The notes under the pieces were generated by a model. The model did not search any database and was not told the origin of the DNA. It saw only the letters and a program-made list of their open reading frames with translations. A stretch of 64,000 nt of DNA. It comes from an uncultured Acidobacteriota bacterium (GTDB lineage: Bacteria; Acidobacteriota; Blastocatellia; Pyrinomonadales; Pyrinomonadaceae). Every line of letters begins with the position of its first letter. The first letter of the stretch is position 1. The stretch covers positions 186,001 through 250,000 of the forward strand of contig CALMYB010000013.1 of assembly GCA_937873515.1 (NCBI GenBank). Direction: 5' to 3'. Position numbers and translations under genes: made by a program. Below are positions 7,610 through 15,379 of the stretch, one piece after another.

Positions 7610-8623
7610 TTGTCAGAGCAAGAAGAGACCATTCAACTAACGGTTCCGGGCGAGGACGCAGGAAAACGCCTCGATGCGTTCCTTGCCGAAAGGATCGATG
7701 GCTGGTCGCGGGCCCGTCTGCAGAAGCTGGTCGAGAACGAAGACGTGCTTGTAAATAGCAGGCCGACTCGCTCTTCGTACAAAATGCGGGAAGGCGATGT
7801 TGTTGACATCGAACTGACCGAGGGCAATACCGCGAGATTCGAACCTGAGAACATACCGCTTGATATCGTTTTTGAGGACGACGATCTCGCCGTGATCAAC
7901 AAACCCGCCGGAATGGTCGTGCATCCCGGAGCGGGTATTTCTAGCGGCACACTGGCGAATGCCATCGCATGGCATTTCAAGTCAGAACCACCTGCGTTTG
8001 CGGAGGGTCAGAGTGTTGGAACGGACTCAGGCAAATTACCGGCTGCTGACGCAGGCGGTTCTGAAAGGGTCGGCATCGTGCACCGGCTCGATAAAGACAC
8101 TTCGGGGCTGATCGTTGTTGCAAAGAATATTGAGACTCAGGAAGCCTTATGCGCTGTATTCCGCGATCGCAACGTCCAAAAATCCTACATAGCTCTTGTG
8201 CACGGCAGTCCGCGTGAAAATTCCGGAACGATAGATCGCCCCATCACTCGCGACCGCTGGCACCGAACGAAAATGACCGTTGCCGCGAATGGCCGGCACG
8301 CTCTCACCATCTGGAAGATCCGTGAGCGGTACGAGAAATTCGCCCTTCTTGATGTTGAGATCAAAACCGGCCGCACCCATCAGATCCGTGTACATCTCGC
8401 ATCGATCAACCACCCCGTCGTCGGCGATGCGACCTACAACGAAGGCCGCGATAATTCGATCGCAAATAACGAGGTCAAAAAGGCCGTCGAGCACCTCGGC
8501 CGCTTCTTCCTGCATTCAGCACGGCTCGCCTTCGACCACCCAAAAACCGGCGAACGGCTATTTTTTACTTCCGAACTCCCACAAGAACTGGCACAATTAC
8601 TTAAAACACTACAGGCCGGTTGA
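7610..8623 (+). CDS. rluD: RluA/RluD-family pseudouridine synthase
   Basis: Converts specific uridines in 23S rRNA to pseudouridine. The 337 residues show an N-terminal S4 RNA-binding domain (GKRLDAFLAERIDGWSRARLQKLVENEDVLVN), then the catalytic domain: NKPAGMVVHPGAG, the catalytic Asp in GIVHRLDKDTSGLIVVAK, then KTGRTHQIRVHLASINHPVVGDATY. The start is a TTG at 7610 after GGAAAAGAA; no in-frame ATG upstream is available. Between the PAGMVVHPG block and HRLDKDTSG is an extra peptide of about 30 residues (SEPPAFAEGQ...AADAGGSE) that family members usually lack. It is encoded by a palindromic element described separately. Position and motifs fit RluD, but RluA/RluC specificity cannot be excluded. 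Confidence 0.93.
   Translation: MSEQEETIQLTVPGEDAGKRLDAFLAERIDGWSRARLQKLVENEDVLVNSRPTRSSYKMREGDVVDIELTEGNTARFEPENIPLDIVFEDDDLAVINKPAGMVVHPGAGISSGTLANAIAWHFKSEPPAFAEGQSVGTDSGKLPAADAGGSERVGIVHRLDKDTSGLIVVAKNIETQEALCAVFRDRNVQKSYIALVHGSPRENSGTIDRPITRDRWHRTKMTVAANGRHALTIWKIRERYEKFALLDVEIKTGRTHQIRVHLASINHPVVGDATYNEGRDNSIANNEVKKAVEHLGRFFLHSARLAFDHPKTGERLFFTSELPQELAQLLKTLQAG
7982..8064. repeat. REPIN-like inverted repeat inside the rluD-like gene
   Basis: The left arm TCAGAACCACCTGCGT (7982-7997) and right arm ACGCAGGCGGTTCTGA (8049-8064) are reverse complements at 15 of 16 positions and enclose about 51 bp. The element lies in frame in the coding sequence and encodes the SEPPAFAEGQ...AADAGGSE insertion at about residues 125-152. 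Paired, inverted REP-type palindromes of this size are typical of REPINs mobilised by RAYT transposases; no RAYT gene is in this window. A related single arm is at 24833-24849. Confidence 0.65.
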
Positions 8624-8672
8624 CGAATGTGCAGAATCTTTCCTGCACAGCGTCTGAGCCGAACATACAAAT

Positions 8673-10940
8673 ATGAAACTTCTCTTTGCGGCCATTGCCA
8701 TCGCAATTGCGTCGAGTCTTGCGGCGTTTGCTCAGCCAAACCAGATAAACATTATTCCGAAGCCAAATTCGTTGACTCCCGGAAACGGCACGTTTACGCT
8801 ATCGGCGGAAACGCGGGTCGTTGCCAAGGATAAGGAAGCAAAGGCGTTGGCCGCGATGCTGAATGGCGAGATCCGGAGCCGATATGGCCTTTCGCTAAAG
8901 ATCAGCAAGAAAGAAAGCGGTGAGAGCTCGATCGTCTTTGGGCCGGCCGACACCGGAGCAGACGGCTCCTATTCGCTGAAGGTTGAGGGCTCAACGATAC
9001 AGATCGGCGGTTCGGCCGCCGGACGCTTCTATGCCGCGCAGTCGCTCCTTCAAATACTGCCGCTTAAAGGCTCGACCAAGATAGCTATCCCGCAGGTTGC
9101 GATCTCCGATTCACCCCGTTTCCAGTATCGCGGGATGCATCTTGATGTTAGTCGGCATTTTATGCCGGTCGAGTTCGTCAAGAAGTACATCGATCTGATG
9201 TCGCAGTATAAGTTCAATGTATTTCATTGGCATTTGACGGACGATCAGGGCTGGCGGATCGAGATCAAGAAGTATCCGAAGCTCACGGAGATCGGTTCTA
9301 AGCGAAGCGAGTCCCTTCTTGGGCGGTATTCACCGACCTTCAAGGGCGACGGTGTGCCGGTCGAGGGTTTCTACACGCAGCAGCAGATCAAAGATGTCAT
9401 AGCTTACGCAAAGGCTCGCTACATCACGATCATCCCGGAGATCGAGCTTCCCGGCCATGCTTCTGCCGCACTCGCGGCATATCCGGAACTGGGGAAAGGC
9501 TGTGCGGCACCCGATTACAAGTTCGAGGTGAAAAAGACTTGGGGCATCTTCAAAGAAGTGTTCTGCCCGACCGAGGAAACTTTCAAATTCCTCGAAGACG
9601 TTCTCGACGAGACGATCAAACTTTCCCCCGATTCGCCGTACATCCACATTGGCGGCGATGAAGTTCTGAAAGATTTTTGGAAGGATTCGGCATACGTTCA
9701 GGAACTAAAAAAGCGCGAGAACCTCAAGGACGAACACGAGGTTCAGAGCTATTTCATTCGCCGCATCGAGAAATTCACAAATTCGAAAGGCAAGAAGATC
9801 ATAGGCTGGGACGAGATCCTCGAGGGCGGCGTCGCACCGAACGCGACCATAATGAGCTGGCGTGGCGAGAAAGGCGGAATCGAGGCCGCCAACGCTCATC
9901 ACGATGTGATAATGACACCGAACACATACGTATATTTCGATTACGGGCAAGGTGACCCGTCGTATGAACCGCTGACGATCGGCGGCTATATTCCGCTCGA
10001 AAGGGTTTACGGCTGGGATCCTGTGCCGAAGGAACTTGCGCCGGACGAGGTCAAGTACATTCTCGGCGGCCAGGCGAACATCTGGACCGAGTATTTGAAA
10101 AAGCCTGAGAATGTCGAATATATGGCGTTCCCGCGAATGCTCGCGTTGTCTGAGGTGCTGTGGACATTGCCTGCGAATAAAAATTACGCAGATTTCAAAC
10201 GGCGCCTTGGCGCAAATCTCGAGCGTCTCGAAGCCGAGAATGTAAATTTTCGCATTCCGGAGCCGGAAGGCCTTAAGAACACAATAGTAAGCCCGGATGG
10301 CAAGGCAACGCTCGATATCAAGCCGCTTGTTGCCAGCTACAAGATCTATTACACGCTCGACGGCTCAACACCGGACGTGAATTCAAAACTCTACACACAA
10401 CCGGTCACTTTTGAGGTCGCAAAGGGCGAGGTCAAGACCGTAAAGACGATCGTCGTCATCCCCTCCGGCAGGAAGAGCTCTGTTTATGCGGCCACTTATA
10501 TCAACCGCGAACCGCTGCCTTCTGTAGAGCCGGAACAGAAGCGGCCCGGCGTCGCGTTTGAATTCTATTTGCCGGAAAAGGATCCGGTCAAAGGCGAGAC
10601 GAAATCGATAATGCTGGAACAGTTCGCAAAAACATACGACCTGAAGCAAAACTTCGGCGTCTCTTTTGACGGCTATCTGAAGGCTCCGGTCGATGGAATT
10701 TATGAACTCCAGGTCGATGCGACTTGGGACGTAACCGTTTTGGTCGATAATGAGCGGCCAATTGACGATGCAGGTACAAATGACCGCAAACTGCGTTCGG
10801 CGATCATCCCGCTAAAGGCCGGTTATCACAAGATATCACTTCGCTATAACCATCGCGGCGGCGATGCGATGTTCCGTGTGCTTTGGGGTTTGAAGGGCCA
10901 AGGATTGGGCCGTGTGTACGGCGGAGAGTTTGTTCACTAA
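8673..10940 (+). CDS. Exported beta-N-acetylhexosaminidase (GH20)
   Basis: Removes terminal beta-linked GlcNAc/GalNAc from glycans outside the cytoplasm. The 755 residues start with signal peptide MKLLFAAIAIAIASSLAAFAQ. A GH20 N-terminal domain (about 25-145) precedes the catalytic barrel beginning RFQYRGMHLDVSRHF, with KFNVFHWHLTDDQGWRIEI, IPEIELPGHA and the catalytic Asp-Glu pair D329-E330 in HIGGDEV. After the barrel comes a chitobiase-C-like domain (YKIYYTLDGSTPDVNSKLYTQPV) and then a PA14-like module near the end (FGVSFDGYLKAPVDGIYELQV...NHRGGDAMFRVLW). It is the first of five consecutive exported glycosidases and is probably first in their transcript. Confidence 0.95.
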   Translation: MKLLFAAIAIAIASSLAAFAQPNQINIIPKPNSLTPGNGTFTLSAETRVVAKDKEAKALAAMLNGEIRSRYGLSLKISKKESGESSIVFGPADTGADGSYSLKVEGSTIQIGGSAAGRFYAAQSLLQILPLKGSTKIAIPQVAISDSPRFQYRGMHLDVSRHFMPVEFVKKYIDLMSQYKFNVFHWHLTDDQGWRIEIKKYPKLTEIGSKRSESLLGRYSPTFKGDGVPVEGFYTQQQIKDVIAYAKARYITIIPEIELPGHASAALAAYPELGKGCAAPDYKFEVKKTWGIFKEVFCPTEETFKFLEDVLDETIKLSPDSPYIHIGGDEVLKDFWKDSAYVQELKKRENLKDEHEVQSYFIRRIEKFTNSKGKKIIGWDEILEGGVAPNATIMSWRGEKGGIEAANAHHDVIMTPNTYVYFDYGQGDPSYEPLTIGGYIPLERVYGWDPVPKELAPDEVKYILGGQANIWTEYLKKPENVEYMAFPRMLALSEVLWTLPANKNYADFKRRLGANLERLEAENVNFRIPEPEGLKNTIVSPDGKATLDIKPLVASYKIYYTLDGSTPDVNSKLYTQPVTFEVAKGEVKTVKTIVVIPSGRKSSVYAATYINREPLPSVEPEQKRPGVAFEFYLPEKDPVKGETKSIMLEQFAKTYDLKQNFGVSFDGYLKAPVDGIYELQVDATWDVTVLVDNERPIDDAGTNDRKLRSAIIPLKAGYHKISLRYNHRGGDAMFRVLWGLKGQGLGRVYGGEFVH

Positions 10941-10962
10941 ATAGAATATTGGAGGAAAGACG

Positions 10963-12294
10963 ATGAGCGACATCACAAGACGAGATCTGTTGAAAACCGG
11001 CGTTGCGGCGACGATCGCAACGGCATTGGTCGGGACCGACAGTGCCCACGCTGCCGTACCGGCAAAGTCGATGATCGGCGTGCCTTTTGAGAGACGCGAT
11101 CGCGTCCGGCTCGGCGTCGTCGGCGTCGGAAGACGCGGACAATCGATGATCAACGATTTTCTCGGCGTCGATAACCTGGACATCGTAGCGCTTTGCGACA
11201 ACGTGAAGGCCAATGCGGAAAAGGGCAAAGCGCAGATCGAAAAAGCAGGCCGGCCGTCGCCTGCGATGTACACTGACGGCGACTACGCTTTCGAGAAGCT
11301 TTGCCAACGCGACGATATCGATTTTGTCTTTTCTCCGACGCCCTGGGAATGGCACGCACGCGTCGCTCTTGCTGCAATGAACAACGGCAAGCATGTCGGC
11401 GTCGAGGTCCCGATGGCGACGACGATGAAGGATATTTGGGCTCTCGTCGATACATCAGAACGCACGCGAAAGCATTGCATTATGATGGAGAACTGCAATT
11501 ACGATTTTAACGAGACGATGGTGCTCAATATGGTGCGTGACGGGCTTTTCGGCGAGATCACGCATGGCGAAGGCGCGTACATACACGACCTTCGCGAGAT
11601 AATGAATGAGAACGACAGCGAAGGCCTTTGGCGTCGCGCTTGGCACACGCGTTTGAACGGAAATCTTTATCCGACACACGGCCTCGGACCTGTTGCGAAC
11701 TATATGAACATCAATCGCGGTGATCGGTTCGACTATCTCGTTTCGATGTCGTCGCCTTCTCGTTCGCTCGATGTCTATCGCGAAAGAACGGTTCCGAAGG
11801 GCAGTCCGAAATGGCGTGAAAAATATATCTGCGGCGATATGAACACCACCCTGATCAAGACCGCGAAAGGCCTCTCGATCAAGGTGCAGCACGACGTCGT
11901 AACGCCGCATCCTTACGACCGCATAAACCTCATCCAGGGGACAAAAGGCGTATTTCGCGACTATCCGCCGCGAATCTTTGTTGATGGGCAGGAAGGCGGA
12001 CATAAGTTCGCGACGATCGACAAGTACAAGGAAAAGTACACGCATCGCCTCTGGAAAGAGCTTGGGGCAAAGGCGAGCGGCCATGGTCACGGCGGCATGG
12101 ACTTCATCATGGCATGGAGACTCGTGCAGTGTTTCCGCGAGGGACTCTCGTACGATATGGATGTTTATGACGGAGCAGCGATCTCCGCACCGTTCCCCTT
12201 GAGCGCACTTTCCGTCACACGCGGCTCCATGCCGGTGAAAATTCCCGATTTCACACGCGGCGGCTGGCAGAAGAAACGTGAGAATTTAGTATGA
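10963..12294 (+). CDS. Tat-exported Gfo/Idh/MocA protein, GH109 (alpha-N-acetylgalactosaminidase) type
   Basis: A 443-residue protein with a twin-arginine signal (TRRDLLKTGVAATIATALVG), a strong ribosome binding site (GGAGG) and a Rossmann NAD-binding motif (LGVVGVGRRGQSMI). Later come HVGVEVPMATT, MMENCNYDFNE, and a GHGHGGMDFIM stretch that matches GH109 enzymes, which remove alpha-GalNAc using tightly bound NAD+ in an oxidation-elimination mechanism. Total length (about 444) also matches that family. Tat export fits a protein that folds with NAD in the cytoplasm before secretion. Its position between GH20 and GH35 supports a glycan role, but a sugar dehydrogenase of the same superfamily remains possible. 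Its stop overlaps the next start (ATGA). Confidence 0.88.
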   Translation: MSDITRRDLLKTGVAATIATALVGTDSAHAAVPAKSMIGVPFERRDRVRLGVVGVGRRGQSMINDFLGVDNLDIVALCDNVKANAEKGKAQIEKAGRPSPAMYTDGDYAFEKLCQRDDIDFVFSPTPWEWHARVALAAMNNGKHVGVEVPMATTMKDIWALVDTSERTRKHCIMMENCNYDFNETMVLNMVRDGLFGEITHGEGAYIHDLREIMNENDSEGLWRRAWHTRLNGNLYPTHGLGPVANYMNINRGDRFDYLVSMSSPSRSLDVYRERTVPKGSPKWREKYICGDMNTTLIKTAKGLSIKVQHDVVTPHPYDRINLIQGTKGVFRDYPPRIFVDGQEGGHKFATIDKYKEKYTHRLWKELGAKASGHGHGGMDFIMAWRLVQCFREGLSYDMDVYDGAAISAPFPLSALSVTRGSMPVKIPDFTRGGWQKKRENLV

Positions 12295-14105
12295 AAAAGC
12301 TGTTGTTTGTTGTGATTCTGCTGCTATGCAGCACGACTCTTTTTGCTCAAAAGCACACCTTCGCCGTTGAAGGCGAGCATTTTGTACTCGACGGAAAGCC
12401 TTTTATCATTCGCTCCGGCGAGATGCATTACCCGCGTGTGCCGCCCGAGCATTGGCGCGACCGCTTTCGCAAGGCGAAGGCGATGGGCCTCAACACGATC
12501 ACGACCTATATCTTTTGGAATGAGCACGAGCCGCAGCCCGGCAAATTTGATTTCGCGGGCGGCAAAGACATAGCACGGTTCGCAAAGCTTGCACAGGAAG
12601 AAGGGCTTTTCCTTATCATTCGTCCCGGCCCGTACGTCTGCACCGAGTGGGATTTCGGCGGACTTCCCGCATGGCTGCTCCGAGACAAGAAGATGGTCAT
12701 CAGGTCGAAGGATCCAAGCTTCCTTGCGGCGGCAGATCGCTATATGAAAGAGGTGGGAAAGCGTCTCGCACCGCTCCAGATACAGAACGGCGGCAACATC
12801 ATAATGGCGCAGGTCGAGAACGAATACGGCTCTTTCGGCAGCGACAAGGAATATCTGAATGCAGTTAAACAGAGCCTGATCGACGCGGGCTTTACCGTTC
12901 CATTTTTTACCTCGGACGGCCCGAGCGATTCGATGCTGAAGGGCGGCACATTGCCTGACGTGCTTCCCGTCATCAACTTTGGTTGGGGGCAAGACCCGGC
13001 GAAACAATTCGAGACGCTCGCAAAATTCCGCAGCGGCATTCCGCGAATGGTCGGCGAATACTACACGGGCTGGTTCGATCACTGGGGCGAGAAACACCAC
13101 ACCGTCGATACCGCGTCCGTCGCAAAAGGCATCGACTATATGCTCGCCAACGGCATCTCGTTCAACTTCTATATGTGGCACGGCGGGTGGTCTTTCGGCT
13201 ATATGGCCGGTGCGAACTATTCGAATCAGGTTCCGTACCAGCCCGACACGTCCGATTACGATTACGACGGCGTTCTCGACGCTGCCGGTCGGCCGTCCGA
13301 AAAATATCGCGTCCTTCGCGACGTGATCAAAAAGTATTTTCCGAACGAAACGTTTCCTGAGATCAAGGACGAACCGAAGTTCATCGACTTACCGGCGTTC
13401 GAACTGAAGGAAACCGCCGGGATCTTCGATGCCGCTCGGACACTCGGCAAGATCCACAGGTCGCGGGATGTCCTGCCGATGGAGAATCTTGGGCAGAACT
13501 ACGGTTTCGTGCTTTATCGACATCGTTTCGATGCGGACGCAAAAGGCACGCTTGAGTTCAAGGAGCAGCACGATTACTCGCACGTTTTTCTGAACCACAA
13601 ATTCATCGCCCAACTCGACCGCGGCCGCAAAGAACAATCGATCGCGATCGATGCGAAAAAGGGCGACGTACTCGAAGTTCTCGTCGAGAATATGGGACGT
13701 CTGAATTACGGTAACGACTTCATTTTCGACCGCAAAGGCATCACGGAAGAAGTTCTGCTCGACAACGCGGAGTTGAAAGACTGGGAGATGGTCTCTCTGC
13801 CTTTCGATAACCTTTCGCAGCTGAAGTTCACAAAGAAAGAGATGCCGAATGCCGCGTTCTTCCGCGGGTCGTTCACGCTGAAAGAGGTCGGCGATACGTT
13901 CCTCGATATGCGGGATTGGGGCAAAGGCCACGTCTGGGTGAACGGCCATCATCTGGGAAGATTTTGGAGCATCGGCCCGCAGCAATCGCTCTATCTGCCC
14001 GCAGGTTGGCTCAAGAAGGGCGCAAACTCGATCATCATTCTTGACCTCGAGAACAAAGGGCAGCGTACCGTAAGCGCTAGCCCGCAGATCCTTTACGGTA
14101 ACTGA
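12291..14105 (+). CDS. Exported beta-galactosidase (GH35)
   Basis: Hydrolyses terminal beta-galactose. The 604 residues begin with signal peptide MKKLLFVVILLLCSTTLFAQ and the GH35 start FVLDGKPFIIRSGEMHYPRVPPEHW. The proposed acid/base Glu lies in AQVENEYGSFG and the nucleophile Glu in MVGEYYTGWFDHWG; the IIRPGPYVCTEWDFGGLPAWLL signature between is complete. C-terminal beta-sandwich domains contain the usual GHVWVNGHHLGRFWSIGPQQSLYLPAGWLKKG segment. It overlaps the GH109 gene by 4 nt, so translation is coupled. With the neighbours it could remove galactose exposed after desialylation. Confidence 0.96.
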   Translation: MKKLLFVVILLLCSTTLFAQKHTFAVEGEHFVLDGKPFIIRSGEMHYPRVPPEHWRDRFRKAKAMGLNTITTYIFWNEHEPQPGKFDFAGGKDIARFAKLAQEEGLFLIIRPGPYVCTEWDFGGLPAWLLRDKKMVIRSKDPSFLAAADRYMKEVGKRLAPLQIQNGGNIIMAQVENEYGSFGSDKEYLNAVKQSLIDAGFTVPFFTSDGPSDSMLKGGTLPDVLPVINFGWGQDPAKQFETLAKFRSGIPRMVGEYYTGWFDHWGEKHHTVDTASVAKGIDYMLANGISFNFYMWHGGWSFGYMAGANYSNQVPYQPDTSDYDYDGVLDAAGRPSEKYRVLRDVIKKYFPNETFPEIKDEPKFIDLPAFELKETAGIFDAARTLGKIHRSRDVLPMENLGQNYGFVLYRHRFDADAKGTLEFKEQHDYSHVFLNHKFIAQLDRGRKEQSIAIDAKKGDVLEVLVENMGRLNYGNDFIFDRKGITEEVLLDNAELKDWEMVSLPFDNLSQLKFTKKEMPNAAFFRGSFTLKEVGDTFLDMRDWGKGHVWVNGHHLGRFWSIGPQQSLYLPAGWLKKGANSIIILDLENKGQRTVSASPQILYGN

Positions 14106-14125
14106 ACCACCTCTAAAGGGAATGT

Positions 14126-15238
14126 ATGGCAAAGTTCTGCGTCAGTTTCCTTCTTACTGTCCTGTTGGCGACATTCGCCGCCGCTCAGGAGACAGTCGTT
14201 TTCGAGAGCGGCAAGGGCGGAGCGGCGAGTTACCGCATTCCCGCGATCGTTAAACTGCGGTCGGGCAAACTGCTTGCATTCGCCGAGGCGAGGCGAAAGG
14301 GCGCAGGCGATTTCGGCGACAACGATATCGTTCTAAAGACAAGCAGCGATAACGGCAAAACATTTTCCGAGCAGATCGTCGTTGTTGACAACGGCACGCT
14401 GCAGGCGAGCAACTCGGCGCCGGTCGTCGATGAACTCGACCCGCGTTATCCGCTAGGGCGAATTTTCCTCTTTTACAACACGGGCGATAGAACGGAGCGG
14501 GAAATTCGCGAGGGCAAAGGCACCCGTGAGGTTTGGTACATCACATCCATTGACGGCGGCAACACGTGGTCCGAGGCAGTGAATATCACTTCGCAGGTGA
14601 AACGCAGCGACTGGCGTGCATACGCGAACACGCCGGGCCACGCGATCCAACTCGCGAAAGGCAAATATCGCGGCCGTATATTCGTTCCCGTTAATTACTC
14701 AAAAGGCGAACCGCAGCGGGATTTTACGGATTATATGGCCGCCGGTTTTTACTCGGACGATCACGGCAAGACGTTCCACATCGCGGGCGACATCGGCATT
14801 GCAGGGAGTAACGAGGCGACCGCTGCCGAAACGTCGAAGGGCGACATTCTATTGAATGCTCGCAATCAACGCGGCGATCAAAAATATCGCATTACGGCAC
14901 GGAGCAGTGACGGCGGCAAGACCTGGAAAGACGCAGGATTCGAAAAGAACCTGCCCGATCCCGTGTGCCAGGGCAGCCTTTTGCATATTAAGGGTAAGAT
15001 CTTCGCGTTCGCGAACAACGCGGATCAAAAGGATCGCAACAACTTGACGCTCAGGATAAGCTACGACAATGGCGAGACGTGGAAGAAGAGTTTTCTTGTC
15101 GATGGCACGAGCGATCCAAAAGGGCGGGACTTCACCGCGTATTCGGATATCGTGCTGCTCGACAGCAAGACGATCGGCGTCCTTTACGAACACGATGACT
15201 ACAAGCAGATCGTGTTCAAAGCGGTAAAGTGGCGGTGA
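14126..15238 (+). CDS. Exported sialidase (GH33)
   Basis: Cleaves terminal sialic acid. The 370 residues start with signal peptide MAKFCVSFLLTVLLATFAAAQ. The sialidase Arg-Ile-Pro motif is present (SYRIPAIVKLRSGKLLAFAEAR). Several Asp-boxes mark the six-bladed propeller: SSDNGKTF, SIDGGNTW, SDDHGKTF, SSDGGKTW and SYDNGETW. An Asp-rich loop (GDFGDNDIVLK), a Glu in NEATAAETSKG and a closing YSDIVLLDSKTIGVLYEHDDY provide the expected acid and Tyr/Glu nucleophile pair. No lectin or LPXTG domain is visible. It follows GH35 by 20 bp and is probably in the same transcript. Confidence 0.94.
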   Translation: MAKFCVSFLLTVLLATFAAAQETVVFESGKGGAASYRIPAIVKLRSGKLLAFAEARRKGAGDFGDNDIVLKTSSDNGKTFSEQIVVVDNGTLQASNSAPVVDELDPRYPLGRIFLFYNTGDRTEREIREGKGTREVWYITSIDGGNTWSEAVNITSQVKRSDWRAYANTPGHAIQLAKGKYRGRIFVPVNYSKGEPQRDFTDYMAAGFYSDDHGKTFHIAGDIGIAGSNEATAAETSKGDILLNARNQRGDQKYRITARSSDGGKTWKDAGFEKNLPDPVCQGSLLHIKGKIFAFANNADQKDRNNLTLRISYDNGETWKKSFLVDGTSDPKGRDFTAYSDIVLLDSKTIGVLYEHDDYKQIVFKAVKWR

Positions 15239-15252
15239 TCTTGTAGGAGGCA

Positions 15253-15357
15253 CCCACGAAACACACAAAACACGCGAAAGAAGGTAAGGGCGATATTCTT
15301 ATTCGCGTTATTCGCGGCCAATTTCTCGTTTTCCGTTTTTTTCGTGTCTTTCGTGGG
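15253..15357. repeat. Imperfect inverted repeat before the GH92 gene
   Basis: The left arm starts CCCACGAAACACACAAAA (15253-15270). The right arm ends TTTTTTCGTGTCTTTCGTGGG (15337-15357). The reverse complement of the right arm, CCCACGAAAGACACGAAAA, differs from the left at two positions. It occupies most of the 141-bp gap between the sialidase and GH92 genes and could fold into a long hairpin at the transcript level. It may be a non-autonomous repeat relic rather than a terminator. Confidence 0.5.
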
Positions 15358-15379
15358 CAATAGATCCGTGGGCAAAACT

